This document shows, one piece after another, positions 43,559 to 52,190 of a stretch of 64,000 bases of DNA (its first letter is position 1; each line of letters opens with the position of its first letter). Below the pieces are notes generated by a model. That model ran no database searches. It was given only the letters and a program-made list of their open reading frames with translations, and was not told where the DNA came from. Location: NCBI RefSeq assembly GCF_012317385.1, contig NZ_CP051144.1:1302001-1366000 (forward strand). The letters run 5' to 3'. The stretch comes from Romboutsia sp. CE17. GTDB taxonomy: Bacteria > Bacillota > Clostridia > Peptostreptococcales > Peptostreptococcaceae. The position numbers and the translations under genes are program-made.

Positions 43559-44365
43559 TTAAAAGTCAAATTTATCTATGAAGTACAGTTGTCCTTTACC
43601 TGTAATAAGCGTTGTTGTAGATATTACTTCTCCTTCTGATGTCATTACTAATTTTTCTTCAACTTTAAACAGCCCTTGATTTATATAAACTTGCTTTGGT
43701 ATATTTTTCTCTTTTCCTTTGCATATAAAATATCCCTTATCTCTAAACCATTTATATAATCTGTTTCTGCCTATTCTTTTATCGTTATTATTTAGTATTT
43801 TAGCAAATTGCCCTATAGTTATTGCATCCTTTGATGCTGCTATACCTTTTCCAAAATCCGTATATGGTTTATCTATGGCTATAGCTTCTTCTAATTTTTC
43901 TGCTTTTTTAAGAGCTAATATTTTTTCTTCTTTTTCCTTTTTTAGTTTAGTTGCCAACTTTATTATAAAATCTGGATCTTCTAAAGTTTTATTTATTACA
44001 TCATCACTCATATATGCTCCATGATTTCTTATGCTTGGCATTACCTCATCCATTATCCATCTTTCAAATCTCTGTGCACTTGGTAATTTAGACCTCATAA
44101 TAAGTCTATACATATTACCTTCATCTATAAATTTTTTATTAACATATTGAACTATATCGCTATTATCATTTCTTTTTCCTGTAACTACCCCTACGTCAGA
44201 AAAAATTACCCCTTCTTTCGTGCAATGTCTAATAATAGCATCCCTAGGATTTGAATATCCAAGTATCATTGCAACTTGTATAGCTTCAATGTACTCTTTA
44301 TTATCTTTTATAATTACACTTAGTTCCCCAAACTCATTATTTTTAAATATTTTTAATGAATTCAT
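43559..44365 (-). CDS. Phage antirepressor (BRO-N and KilAC domains)
   Basis: A 268-residue protein. The N-terminal BRO domain (about 1-115) shows YIEAIQVAMILGYSNPRDAI and SAQRFERWIMDEVMPSIRNH. A short coiled coil follows (about 130-155). The C-terminal KilAC/ANT domain (about 175-265) has TIGQFAKILNNNDKRIGRNR and LYKWFRDKGYF. Such proteins counteract phage repressors. It sits 1 base from the Cro-like gene, in the early lytic operon. Confidence 0.9.
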   Translation of the reverse strand: MNSLKIFKNNEFGELSVIIKDNKEYIEAIQVAMILGYSNPRDAIIRHCTKEGVIFSDVGVVTGKRNDNSDIVQYVNKKFIDEGNMYRLIMRSKLPSAQRFERWIMDEVMPSIRNHGAYMSDDVINKTLEDPDFIIKLATKLKKEKEEKILALKKAEKLEEAIAIDKPYTDFGKGIAASKDAITIGQFAKILNNNDKRIGRNRLYKWFRDKGYFICKGKEKNIPKQVYINQGLFKVEEKLVMTSEGEVISTTTLITGKGQLYFIDKFDF

Positions 44366-44366
44366 A

Positions 44367-44603
44367 TTACACTCCCCTACTTTTATTACCCTTTGGTAAT
44401 TTTATATGCAAAAATATATCATTTACCTCTTCTAAAGTAAGCTTTAAAGCTTCACTTATCCTAGCAACTTCCTCTAGTGAAAATCTGTTTTTTCCATTTT
44501 CTTTTAAGTTATAACTTTTAGTATTCATGCCGATTTTACTAGCTATTTGTTCCTGAGTAAATCCCTTTAAAACTCTTTTTGATTTTAGAAGCCTCTGTTC
44601 CAT
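44367..44603 (-). CDS. Cro-like HTH regulator
   Basis: A 78-residue protein: LLKSKRVLKGFTQEQIASKI and GMNTKSYNLKENGKNRFSLE form an XRE-type helix-turn-helix; there is little else. Divergent from the CI-like gene across a region with repeated operators, so it is probably the Cro counterpart. Confidence 0.85.
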   Translation of the reverse strand: MEQRLLKSKRVLKGFTQEQIASKIGMNTKSYNLKENGKNRFSLEEVARISEALKLTLEEVNDIFLHIKLPKGNKSRGV

Positions 44604-44648
44604 TTTATTTCCCCCTAATGCTTATTTTGTTTTTTTTTCTTTATTTTA

Positions 44649-44793
44649 TTACCGTTTTTACAATTACATAATATTACTATTTTTTACTAATGTCAATTAC
44701 CCTTTTTACAATTATTTTCAATATAAACAATATTTTTACAATTTTATTACCGTTTGATACAATTTTATTTCCTTTATGGTAACATTATGTTAC
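44649..44793. promoter_or_regulatory. Phage lysis-lysogeny operator region
   Basis: Between the divergent Cro- and CI-like genes lie three direct repeats: TTACCGTTTTTACAATTA (44649), TTACCCTTTTTACAATTA (44697) and TTACCGTTTGATACAATTT (44747), spaced about 48-50 bases; a weaker copy lies near 44730. A perfect palindrome GTAACATTATGTTAC is at 44779-44793. These are likely binding sites of the two HTH proteins; which binds which is unknown. Confidence 0.65.
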
Positions 44794-44921
44794 TATTAAG
44801 TTACCAATTTAAATAAAAAAATTTTTTTTATTTTTATATAAAAAGTACCTTTTAAACACTATAATTTTTTATTTTTAATAAATCTTAATCAAATCTAATG
44901 CAGTTAAAGGAGTGGTTTTTA

Positions 44922-45341
44922 TTGGAAACGATAGGATACAGAATCTCTAAAGCTAGACGTCATATGAATATTAATCAAAAAGAACTAGCCTTAAGAGCCA
45001 ACATTACAGAAGGAAGTTTATCTAGATATGAAAATGATATAAGAGAACCAAAAGCCGCTGCTATTACGCAACTTGCTGAGGCTTTAAATGTTTCCACTGA
45101 TTATTTATTAGGACTTACTGATGATATGGAAGTTCAAAATAATAGATTAGCTGATAAATCAGATGAAGAGTTTGAAGAAATATACGAATTAATTAAACAA
45201 AGATTTGAATCTGGTAATATAATGTTTGATGGAGAACCAGCTTCAAAAGAAGCTATAGATAGCATGCTAAAAGCAATGAGAATGGGGATGCTTTTAGCTT
45301 TAGAAGAGCAAAAGAAAAATAGAAACAAAAATAATAAATAA
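44922..45341 (+). CDS. CI-like phage repressor (XRE family)
   Basis: A 139-residue protein with an N-terminal helix-turn-helix (about 5-62; IGYRISKARRHMNINQKELA, ITEGSLSRYENDIREPK). I chose TTG 44922 because AAAGGAG lies directly before it and would be inside the gene if the upstream ATG were used. There is no peptidase domain, so it is probably inactivated through the ImmA-type protease encoded 35 bases downstream. Confidence 0.85.
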   Translation: METIGYRISKARRHMNINQKELALRANITEGSLSRYENDIREPKAAAITQLAEALNVSTDYLLGLTDDMEVQNNRLADKSDEEFEEIYELIKQRFESGNIMFDGEPASKEAIDSMLKAMRMGMLLALEEQKKNRNKNNK

Positions 45342-45376
45342 TAGATAAATATACATTATAAAAGGGGAGATTTATA

Positions 45377-45889
45377 TTGTGTAGAGGTGCAAGAATAAAG
45401 GAAATGGTTAGGAAATTAAAAATACTCTATAAAAATGAAACACCGCTTGATGTTATACATCATAGAAACATCGTTGTATGCTATTTAGATAAAAACTGTG
45501 TTTCAAAAGGTGCATATGAAAAGCTTTTTGGAGCTCAATTTATTTATATAAATACAAAGCTATGTGATTATGAATCAAGAATGACCTATGCACACGAACT
45601 TGGACATTCAATACTTCATCCAGATATAGATACATTTGAGCTAAAAAGAACTAACCCTCTTTCATTAACAAAATATGAAAATGAAGCTCAAATATTTGCA
45701 GCAGAGTTTTTATTAGATGATGATATTTTAGAAAAATATCCTGATAAGACTATATTTGATATAGCAAGAGAAGAATATGTTTCAGTAGAATTAGTAAAAC
45801 TTAAGATTGCAAATTTACAAAAGCATAATAACTTCTATGAATTTAATAATTTAAAAGAATCTAATTTTGCTGACTATTATACAATTTAA
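45377..45889 (+). CDS. ImmA/IrrE-type metallopeptidase
   Basis: A 170-residue protein with the zinc motif HELGHSILH (about residues 76-84) and a downstream EAQIFAAEFLLDD providing the third ligand. These enzymes cleave or inactivate the neighbouring phage or ICE repressor on DNA damage. Starts with TTG after AAAGGGGAG. The prophage stops here: the next 52 bases lead to an IS256-family element and no integrase is seen. Confidence 0.9.
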   Translation: MCRGARIKEMVRKLKILYKNETPLDVIHHRNIVVCYLDKNCVSKGAYEKLFGAQFIYINTKLCDYESRMTYAHELGHSILHPDIDTFELKRTNPLSLTKYENEAQIFAAEFLLDDDILEKYPDKTIFDIAREEYVSVELVKLKIANLQKHNNFYEFNNLKESNFADYYTI

Positions 45890-45941
45890 TAGATATTTTA
45901 AATGATGCAGATGTAATAAAAAAGAAGCTAAATAGTTTTTT

Positions 45942-47469
45942 GGGACTGTAGGTAGTTTTGTGTAAATACAAACTTACCTACAGTCTTTTTTGAATGTAAA
46001 ATTGGTAAGTTTGGAATAATATTCATATTAAACTTTTGGAGGTAAAGAAATGAAAGATCAAAGAGAAATAATTATTCCAGATTTAGACTACCAAGCTGAA
46101 GTAAGAAAATGTAAAACCATGGAAGATGTAGTTGGTAAAAATGGATTAATGCAAAAGCTGTTCAAAGATATTATCCAACAATTGCTAGAAGCAGAAATGG
46201 AAGAACATCTGGGAAGAGAAAGGCATGAAAGAAGTAATGAAGCTAATCCAAACTATAGGAATGGATATAGTTCTAAGACTATTGAAAGTAGTTTTGGTGA
46301 AGTTGGCCTAGATATACCAAGAGATAGAAAAGCACAATTTGAACCGAAGGTTGTTAAAAAGTATGAAACTGTATGTAATGAACTAGATAAAAAAATAATA
46401 GGTCTTTATGCCTGTGGTATGAGTGTAAGAGATATCCAATCTGAAATGGAAGAACTATATGGCATTGATGTGTCTCCTGCAATGATATCTAAGATAACAG
46501 ATAAGGTTGTAGAGGCTGCCGCCGAATGGCAAAGCAGAGAACTTGATGAAATATACCCAATCGTATATATGGATGCTATGCATTTTAAAGTAAGAGATGA
46601 TAATAAAATAGTTTCAAAGGCAGCATATATATGTATGGCTTTAGATATGAAAGGAAAAAAAGATATATTAGGTATTTGGATTGGTGAATCAGAAGGCGCA
46701 AAATTTTGGCTATCAGTTTGTAATGATTTGAAAAATAGAGGCGTAGATGATATTTTAATTGCATGTATGGATGGTTTAAAAGGTCTACCTGAAGCAATTA
46801 AAACTGTATATCCAGATGTAAGTATTCAAACTTGTATAGTTCATCAAATTAGAAACTCTCTTAAATATATAGCATCAAAAGATCAGAGAGAGTTTATGAA
46901 AGATTTAAAAAGTGTTTATAGGGCATTTAACGAAGAAACAGCACTTAAAAATTTAGATATTCTTAAGGAGAAATGGTATTCAAAATATTCTGTTGTAATA
47001 GATTCATGGTACAATAACTGGAGTAATCTGAATACGTATTTTGAATATCCACATGAAATTAGAAGAATTATTTATACTACAAATGCTCTTGAGGGATTTA
47101 ATAGACAGTTAAGAAAATATACTAAGGTAAGAACTGTATTTCCAACAGATGAGTCACTAAGAAAATCACTATATTTATCTACCATGAAAATTATGGAGAA
47201 ATGGACCTCTCCAAACCAAAATTGGGCGTCTACTTTAGGACAGCTTACAATTATGTTTGGAGAAAGGATACCTAACTCTTACACAATATAAATTTTTTTT
47301 AAAATTATGGAAAATTTAGTGTATAAATAACTAAATTAAACACATAATAATTGTGTAAAGAATTCCAGTATTAGTATTTCTCAAAAATAAAAAAATATTA
47401 CTGGAATTTGAAATTTCCAGTAATATAAATTATAAAAAATCTTATTTACACAAATCTATAGACATTCTC
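45942..47469 (+). mobile_element. IS256-family element, copy 1 (complete)
   Basis: Limits were set from where copies 1 and 2 stop matching. Left end GGGACTGTAGGTAGTTTTGT; right end, reversed, GAGAATGTCTATAGATTTGT: imperfect terminal inverted repeats of about 30 bases (TTTGTGTAAATA shared). Copy 1 differs from copy 2 by one base in the transposase and one extra T after it. Flanks 45934-45941 and 47470-47477 do not match as a target duplication. Instead the right flank TATTTTTC nearly matches the left flank of copy 2, CATTTTTC. Confidence 0.93.
46050..47291 (+). CDS. IS256-family transposase (copy 1)
   Basis: A 413-residue mutator-type transposase, full family length. The DDE residues are in place: MDAMHFKV, ACMDGLKGLPEAI and NALEGFNRQLRK. 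The N-terminal part has EMEEHLGRERHERS, followed by the DNA-binding PNYRNGY region. GGAGG precedes the ATG. Differs from copy 2 at one residue (IESSFGE versus IERSFGE). Confidence 0.96.
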   Translation: MKDQREIIIPDLDYQAEVRKCKTMEDVVGKNGLMQKLFKDIIQQLLEAEMEEHLGRERHERSNEANPNYRNGYSSKTIESSFGEVGLDIPRDRKAQFEPKVVKKYETVCNELDKKIIGLYACGMSVRDIQSEMEELYGIDVSPAMISKITDKVVEAAAEWQSRELDEIYPIVYMDAMHFKVRDDNKIVSKAAYICMALDMKGKKDILGIWIGESEGAKFWLSVCNDLKNRGVDDILIACMDGLKGLPEAIKTVYPDVSIQTCIVHQIRNSLKYIASKDQREFMKDLKSVYRAFNEETALKNLDILKEKWYSKYSVVIDSWYNNWSNLNTYFEYPHEIRRIIYTTNALEGFNRQLRKYTKVRTVFPTDESLRKSLYLSTMKIMEKWTSPNQNWASTLGQLTIMFGERIPNSYTI

Positions 47470-48035
47470 TATTTTTCTAGTATAGTAACTCTTGTTCCAC
47501 TCTTTGAATTTATACTTCCTGGTACTCTTAGAATTCTTGTTACATCTAGTGCTTTTCTGTCTGCTCCAAATTCTTTTAATTGACTATATAAATACTCTTG
47601 AACTGCTTTCCATAACGACAGAGCCTTATATGGTACTTTCTCAATACTCCAAACCAAAGTTAATCCTCTTCCACTATCAATTATTAAATTTGGTATTGGA
47701 ATTGATCTATTAAAATAATTTTCTTCCAAATTCATAAGTATTTGAGTTTTAGTGAATTTAGTATTATATGTATCAAGGTCTATGAATAGACTTCCTATTT
47801 CTTTTATCGTTTCAATCCGTCTCATTGGCTTATAAAACGTACTCATAGAAATATAAATATTCTCTTTATCAAAATCTTGTTTCAGCAAATCTCCTACAAG
47901 ATAATGCCACTGGCTAAATTCTTTATTTTTATTTATTTCAGCCTTTGTTATCCACCCTTTACTATCTCCATGAATTGTATCTATATATTCAATACTCTCA
48001 TCAATATCATCTACTTTTATTAATGTATTCCTCAT
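47470..48035 (-). pseudogene. Plasmid replication/primase protein, 5' half, cut by IS
   Basis: 188 codons with GGGGGTGAG before the ATG. SLFIDLDTYN, PNLIIDSGRGLTLVWSIEKV and DVTRILRVPGSINSKSGTRV are typical of the archaeo-eukaryotic-primase-like N-terminal domain of Firmicute plasmid replication proteins. The frame ends in a TAG formed exactly at the IS junction. The missing C-terminal half is at 53269-53950. By hand count, rejoining over the 8-base repeat is off frame in a short A run, so a small change may also be present. Confidence 0.82.
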
Positions 48036-48440
48036 TATCTCACCCCCTTACTTGTAGATAATATCAATATTATATCATATTTTGTATTTATTTCTCTTTT
48101 CTTCCTTAAACAAGATAAAATAAAAATAGTTAAATAATTATATAAAGAAGGTATACAAATAATTTGAAATAGTAGAAAAGTTATAGTTAATTAAGTCCAC
48201 TGTAAGTAAATACTATAATAAAATTGAATTGTGTAACTTTAATTACTCTTTCAATACGTTATTTATCAAGTTAATATCTTTTTTGTTTTCTTATTTACAA
48301 TTAATCCACGAAAAAAATTACAAACACTAAAGTAGTACATATATCGAATTATTTCTTAATAAAGCATGTTATGTGGTAAATTTTATTGAAAATATATATT
48401 TAATCTTTTATTATAAAAATATATAAAGGAGGTGTTTTAT
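48036..48440. other. Intergenic stretch upstream of rep and the secreted-protein gene
   Basis: About 400 A/T-rich bases that must hold the divergent promoters for the rep 5' half and the gene at 48441. No gene, repeat or clear hairpin was recognised. Confidence 0.5.
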
Positions 48441-48842
48441 TTGAAATTAAAAACATTTGTGAAGACTTTGTTTGTATTAACTATATTATTGGGATGTGGA
48501 TTAGGTACTTTTATATTCGCATCAAGTAATAATAATAATGTACATGAGACATTAGATTCATTAAGAGGGTATTTTTTGAAAAATGATGATGGACAAACAT
48601 ATGGAACTCATATAGATCATGGAAATGGTGAATTTGAAGAGCCAGATCTAATTGCCGTTGTAGGAGAAGATAATGTTGAGGGATATGTAAAAAAATCAGA
48701 TTTATATAATGATTTAGAAACACCTTCAACACCTGAAGAGGCTATTGAATATACGAAAAAAAAGGAAGAACAGGGACCAAGATTTATACCAGTTTATACT
48801 AATGATGGTAAAACTATAATAGGTAAATATATGGTAAATTAA
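48441..48842 (+). CDS. Secreted/membrane-anchored small protein, unknown (shares domain with next gene)
   Basis: A 133-residue protein starting at TTG after AAAGGAGG. An N-terminal hydrophobic signal or anchor (TFVKTLFVLTILLGCGLGTF) is followed by an acidic mature part. Its C-terminal ~70 residues, AVVGEDNVEGYVKKSDLYND, PEEAIEYTKKKEEQGPRFIP and DGKTIIGKYMV, match the C-terminus of the next protein (AVGENDIEGYISIDDLYGEI ... DGETIIGEYRI). Similar domains occur in uncharacterised secreted proteins of Firmicutes. Function unknown. Confidence 0.7.
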   Translation: MKLKTFVKTLFVLTILLGCGLGTFIFASSNNNNVHETLDSLRGYFLKNDDGQTYGTHIDHGNGEFEEPDLIAVVGEDNVEGYVKKSDLYNDLETPSTPEEAIEYTKKKEEQGPRFIPVYTNDGKTIIGKYMVN

Positions 48843-48923
48843 CTTATATTTAAATAATTTTGTTAATTAGTAAAATCATTTAAATATAGTGTCTCATATT
48901 AAAATATAAAGGGGAGAATTATT

Positions 48924-49721
48924 ATGAAAAAAGGAATAAATAAAAAATTATCATTAGCTTTAACGACATTTATATTATTTTCAAGTAATGTATACGCTAA
49001 TGAATCAGTTAGTGTAGAAAATAGTAAAGATACAGTTTTAACTAAATCATCGTTATCGAGAGCATCAGTCACTAGTGAATGGAATTATAAAACTCACGAT
49101 GGTAGAAGTTATAAAAATCAATCATCGACTACTTCTAATTCAGGTTCAGTATGGGGGAGTAATTTTATAAGATCTCGTTCAGGAAATTTACCTGGAGGTA
49201 CTATGGGGACTCATGTAAACCTATACAACTCTTCTGGTAAAGTAGTAAGAACTTCTGACTGGTATTACGAACCATCTACTTCAGCAGGGTTCACAAGACT
49301 AACTCCATCATATAAGGCAAGTTCCGGAACTTTCTACACAAAATCTACAAACCATTTATACACTAGGTCAAACGGTAAATATGTTCCATTTTCATCAATA
49401 CCGTCACCTAAGCTAAGTCTAAGAAGTTTAGAAATCACTTTATCTGAGGAAGAGTTAAATGAGAGAGACCATTTATATAAAACTAAGAATATGATTCCAG
49501 CTGTAGGTGAAAATGACATAGAAGGATATATAAGTATAGATGACTTATATGGTGAAATTCCAGAATCACCAAAAGATGCTATTATGAGGCAATTAGTAAG
49601 AGCTAAATCATCAAAGCAATATAGAATGATACCTCTTTATCATACAGATGGAGAAACTATTATAGGGGAGTATCGAATAGATTTCAACTTAGATGGTGTT
49701 GAAAATATAATAGTAGAATAA
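48924..49721 (+). CDS. Secreted protein, unknown (surface or bacteriocin-like)
   Basis: A 265-residue protein with a signal peptide (LSLALTTFILFSSNVYANES, cleavage likely after VYA). The central region (about 50-155) is rich in S, T, G, Y and W and poor in lysine-rich helices: TSEWNYKTHDGRSYKNQSST, GTMGTHVNLYNSSGKVVRTS, DWYYEPSTSAGFTRLTPSY. The C-terminal ~80 residues match the preceding protein. GGGGAG precedes the ATG and a terminator follows. The middle looks like a beta-rich extracellular domain. It resembles plasmid-borne bacteriocin or surface proteins only in style. Confidence 0.68.
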   Translation: MKKGINKKLSLALTTFILFSSNVYANESVSVENSKDTVLTKSSLSRASVTSEWNYKTHDGRSYKNQSSTTSNSGSVWGSNFIRSRSGNLPGGTMGTHVNLYNSSGKVVRTSDWYYEPSTSAGFTRLTPSYKASSGTFYTKSTNHLYTRSNGKYVPFSSIPSPKLSLRSLEITLSEEELNERDHLYKTKNMIPAVGENDIEGYISIDDLYGEIPESPKDAIMRQLVRAKSSKQYRMIPLYHTDGETIIGEYRIDFNLDGVENIIVE

Positions 49722-49769
49722 TATATGGGTCATAAAATATAGAAAACTGTATAGAACGATATAATAGAT

Positions 49770-49816
49770 AGAGTGATGATTTAGTGAAAATAACGGTTAA
49801 GTAAAATCATCACTCT
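49770..49816 (+). terminator. Terminator after the secreted-protein pair
   Basis: AGAGTGATGATTT ... AAATCATCACTCT, 13-base perfect arms, followed by a T-rich stretch. Confidence 0.8.
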
Positions 49817-49960
49817 ACTTCTATAAATAAATTTTTAAGGACTAGTTTTTTCAAAAATGACCACAAAAACATACGATTTAATAATCATATTTACACAAAT
49901 CTATATACATTCTCCACATAAAGGGTGCAGTTCATAATCTCATAAGTGCTTTCCCATCTT

Positions 49961-50641
49961 TTAGCTATATGTTACAGTAGCATTTATACCAAAACCTACT
50001 TGAGTACTATAACTTGGTACATATTTTGTATACTTTGCACCGTAAGAAAAGGTATGAGAGTTTGAAGCATATCCAACTTTTGTCGCTGAAAGCTTTCTAG
50101 TTGCTTTACTTGTGCCGCCTTTTCCAACATACGATCCCTGAGATGCTGCTCCAAGCGTTGTAATATATCCATTGTAATTAACTTTATTGGAAATTGCGAT
50201 TGAAGATTTTAATTTTTTTGAAGCATTAGCTGCAAATGTTCCTTTTGATGTTAATGAAACTATTTTTTTATTACCATCATAAGGATTTCTTATTATGAAA
50301 TTATGAGTGATAGTTGTAGGATAGTCAAACCATACAGTAATATCTTTCTGCAATCTCGTATTCAAATCTCTTATCATCTCTGATTTGTAATTTGCACTTA
50401 ATAATCCTTCTTCTACTAAAACATCACTATTTTCTATTTCTACATCTACAACTTCAGATTCAACTATAAGCTCATCTAATTTTAATAGCTTCCCATTAGC
50501 GTCCCTTATTTCCATATCATTAGTTAAACTTTCTCCAACATCTACTTCACTACTTGCTGCATCAGAAGTAATTCCTAAAGGTGCAATCATAGAAATGCTT
50601 AAGACCCCTGATAAAACTAAACCTCTGAATTTTTTATTCAT
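49961..50641 (-). CDS. Secreted protein of unknown function
   Basis: A 226-residue protein with a signal peptide (FRGLVLSGVLSISMIAPLGI, then TSDAAS). An acidic region (about 30-80; GESLTNDMEIRDANGKLLKL) precedes a beta-strand-like, S/T/G/Y-rich C-terminus (ITVWFDYPTTITHNF, GYITTLGAASQGSYVGKGGT, SYSTQVGFGINATVTYS). The all-beta, alternating pattern could suit a pore-forming or surface protein; this is a guess. GGGGGAT precedes the ATG. A 40-codon membrane peptide gene lies just upstream on the same strand. Confidence 0.62.
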   Translation of the reverse strand: MNKKFRGLVLSGVLSISMIAPLGITSDAASSEVDVGESLTNDMEIRDANGKLLKLDELIVESEVVDVEIENSDVLVEEGLLSANYKSEMIRDLNTRLQKDITVWFDYPTTITHNFIIRNPYDGNKKIVSLTSKGTFAANASKKLKSSIAISNKVNYNGYITTLGAASQGSYVGKGGTSKATRKLSATKVGYASNSHTFSYGAKYTKYVPSYSTQVGFGINATVTYS

Positions 50642-50679
50642 AGTTATCCCCCTTGTAATTAAAAACTTAATACCATGTA

Positions 50680-50802
50680 TTATATCTTTTTATTTTTTTT
50701 AAAAGTAAATAAAAAGATTCCTAAAATAATAATAACAACAAACATAATAATTATTAACTTATATGGAATTAGGTTCAAATATATAGTACTAGTGTCATCC
50801 AT
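50680..50802 (-). CDS. 40-residue membrane peptide
   Basis: MDDTSTIYLNLIPYKLII, a long hydrophobic helix (about 15-34) and the lysine-rich end FTFKKNKKI. GAGGTGG lies 5-8 bases before the ATG at 50802. The layout (short, one helix, basic tail) is like bacteriocin immunity peptides and type I toxins. It is 38 bases upstream of the secreted-protein gene and probably co-transcribed. Confidence 0.6.
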   Translation of the reverse strand: MDDTSTIYLNLIPYKLIIIMFVVIIILGIFLFTFKKNKKI

Positions 50803-50899
50803 AAAAACCACCTCTTTTTTATGAAGATATAACATATAAATATATTTAGACATTTATAATCATTTCTCCTCCAAAAATACTTTTTTATTTATAAAAAAC

Positions 50900-51133
50900 T
50901 CAAATTATATGTTATAAAGTTAATATTGAATTTTTTTAGTTCTTTTATAACTTGAGATACTCTACCTTTACTTAATTTCAATTCTTTTAGTTTTTGCAAT
51001 TAATTGAAATTCATTAATATGACCAAATTTACTATGAAAATCATTTTTTGAATTTTTATAAATATTATTTAAAGACATGGGTCTTGAATTTAAAGAATCT
51101 CCTCCTAGTAATAATTGTTCATTTACATAATTT
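50900..51133 (-). pseudogene. Degenerate helix-turn-helix gene
   Basis: The minus strand has an open frame without a start, EQLLLGGDSLNSRPMSLNN ... KFGHINEFQLIAKTKRIEIK, and then, in another frame, LKLSKGRVSQVIKELKKFNI, which looks like a DNA-binding helix-turn-helix. A frameshift separates them. Probably a decayed plasmid regulator. The rest of 50803-51238 holds nothing else recognisable. Confidence 0.5.
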
Positions 51134-51238
51134 TAATACTTCAAATAAATCATAACTAAATAATTAATATATAAATTCAAAAATATAATTATCGAATTCT
51201 AACAAGTCTTAAAATTTAGGTTTAGGGATTAGTTGTAT

Positions 51239-51295
51239 TAAAAAAGAGTGAACATATTGGAATTACTATATTCCTCTACATTCACTCTTTTTTTA
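51239..51295. terminator. Hairpin terminator
   Basis: AAAAAAGAGTGAA ... TTCACTCTTTTTT, long loop; A and T runs on both sides. Confidence 0.75.
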
Positions 51296-51488
51296 ATTTT
51301 TTATTTTTTGTTAAACTTTATTTTTTTAATTTTTGTAAATTCGATATAAATTAATTTACTTTATACTTTTACTTTATTTTTATCTGTATTATTTGTATTT
51401 ATTATGTATTTTACTTTATTTTTTTATTACAACATTTAATAAATTTTATAAAGTATAATCCTATCTTACAACATACAAATTATCAGTT

Positions 51489-51683
51489 TTACATATCAAG
51501 CCAAGTAGATGATCCAGAGTATATAAATTCTGTATGCTTACACTTCGGACATACATAAATCTTAAAAATTAAATGTTCCTCTACATCAAAAATAGCTTTA
51601 AACAACCCCCTATTTTCATCTTGTGAATCAAATCTATACTCTTTCAAAAAAATTAATTCTTCTTTACATCTTAAACATTCCAT
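51489..51683 (-). CDS. Small zinc-ribbon protein
   Basis: A 64-residue protein with CLRCKEEL at the start and CPKCKHTEF near the end: two CxxC pairs for one zinc ion. Similar small proteins are predicted nucleic-acid-binding proteins. GGGGAGGAG precedes the ATG. It follows the 161-residue gene by 21 bases, likely the same transcript. Confidence 0.65.
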   Translation of the reverse strand: MECLRCKEELIFLKEYRFDSQDENRGLFKAIFDVEEHLIFKIYVCPKCKHTEFIYSGSSTWLDM

Positions 51684-51704
51684 TTTGTATTCTCCTCCCC
51701 AAAA

Positions 51705-52190
51705 TCAGTTATCATGTTTATTATTTTTCATATACTCATATAATGCCATAGATAATATATCTTGTACTTTATAATTTGAATTTTCTTTGCAGAATTTACT
51801 AAATTCTTTTTGAACTTCTTCATAAAGTCTATAACATCTTGATACTGTTTTTCCTTCAAACTTTTTTATATTTCTCGAATTATAATTATTTAATTTATTC
51901 TCTATAGCCTCTATTTTCGATTCTAAGATTTGTATTTTTTCTTCTAATGCTTTTGTATTATTATTGCATTTATTTTCTTCCTCTTCCTTATTATTTAATT
52001 CTAAAGAACATATATATTTATTCTGAATTTTATTAAATTCATATCCTTGTTTTAAAAATCTTTTTCTTATTGTAGCCCTAGATATATTTATGTCTTTACA
52101 TATTTCCGTTAAACTTTTTTTATCTAATTTTTGATTTATATATTCAACTTGATCCTTTATTTTTAATTTATTAAATTCTTCTTTTTCCAT
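51705..52190 (-). CDS. Plasmid HTH/coiled-coil DNA-binding protein
   Basis: A 161-residue protein: an N-terminal helix-turn-helix (about 22-55; DKKSLTEICKDINISRATIR and KRFLKQGYEF), a coiled coil (about 75-105; ALEEKIQILESKIEAIENKL), and a C-terminal segment (VQKEFSKFCKENSNYKVQDI) resembling ribbon-helix-helix regulators. The plan suits plasmid copy-number or partition regulators. It lies beside the probable origin. GGGGGAT precedes the ATG. Confidence 0.6.
   Translation of the reverse strand: MEKEEFNKLKIKDQVEYINQKLDKKSLTEICKDINISRATIRKRFLKQGYEFNKIQNKYICSLELNNKEEEENKCNNNTKALEEKIQILESKIEAIENKLNNYNSRNIKKFEGKTVSRCYRLYEEVQKEFSKFCKENSNYKVQDILSMALYEYMKNNKHDN

Noticed and set aside
46585-46797. A 70-codon minus-strand frame inside the transposase (also at 54594-54806)
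   Set aside because: It lies fully within the transposase gene and has no ribosome site or family.
45934-47477. A normal target-site duplication around IS copy 1
   Set aside because: The flanks AGTTTTTT and TATTTTTC do not match; the matching flank is at the left of copy 2, which fits plasmid integration rather than simple insertion.
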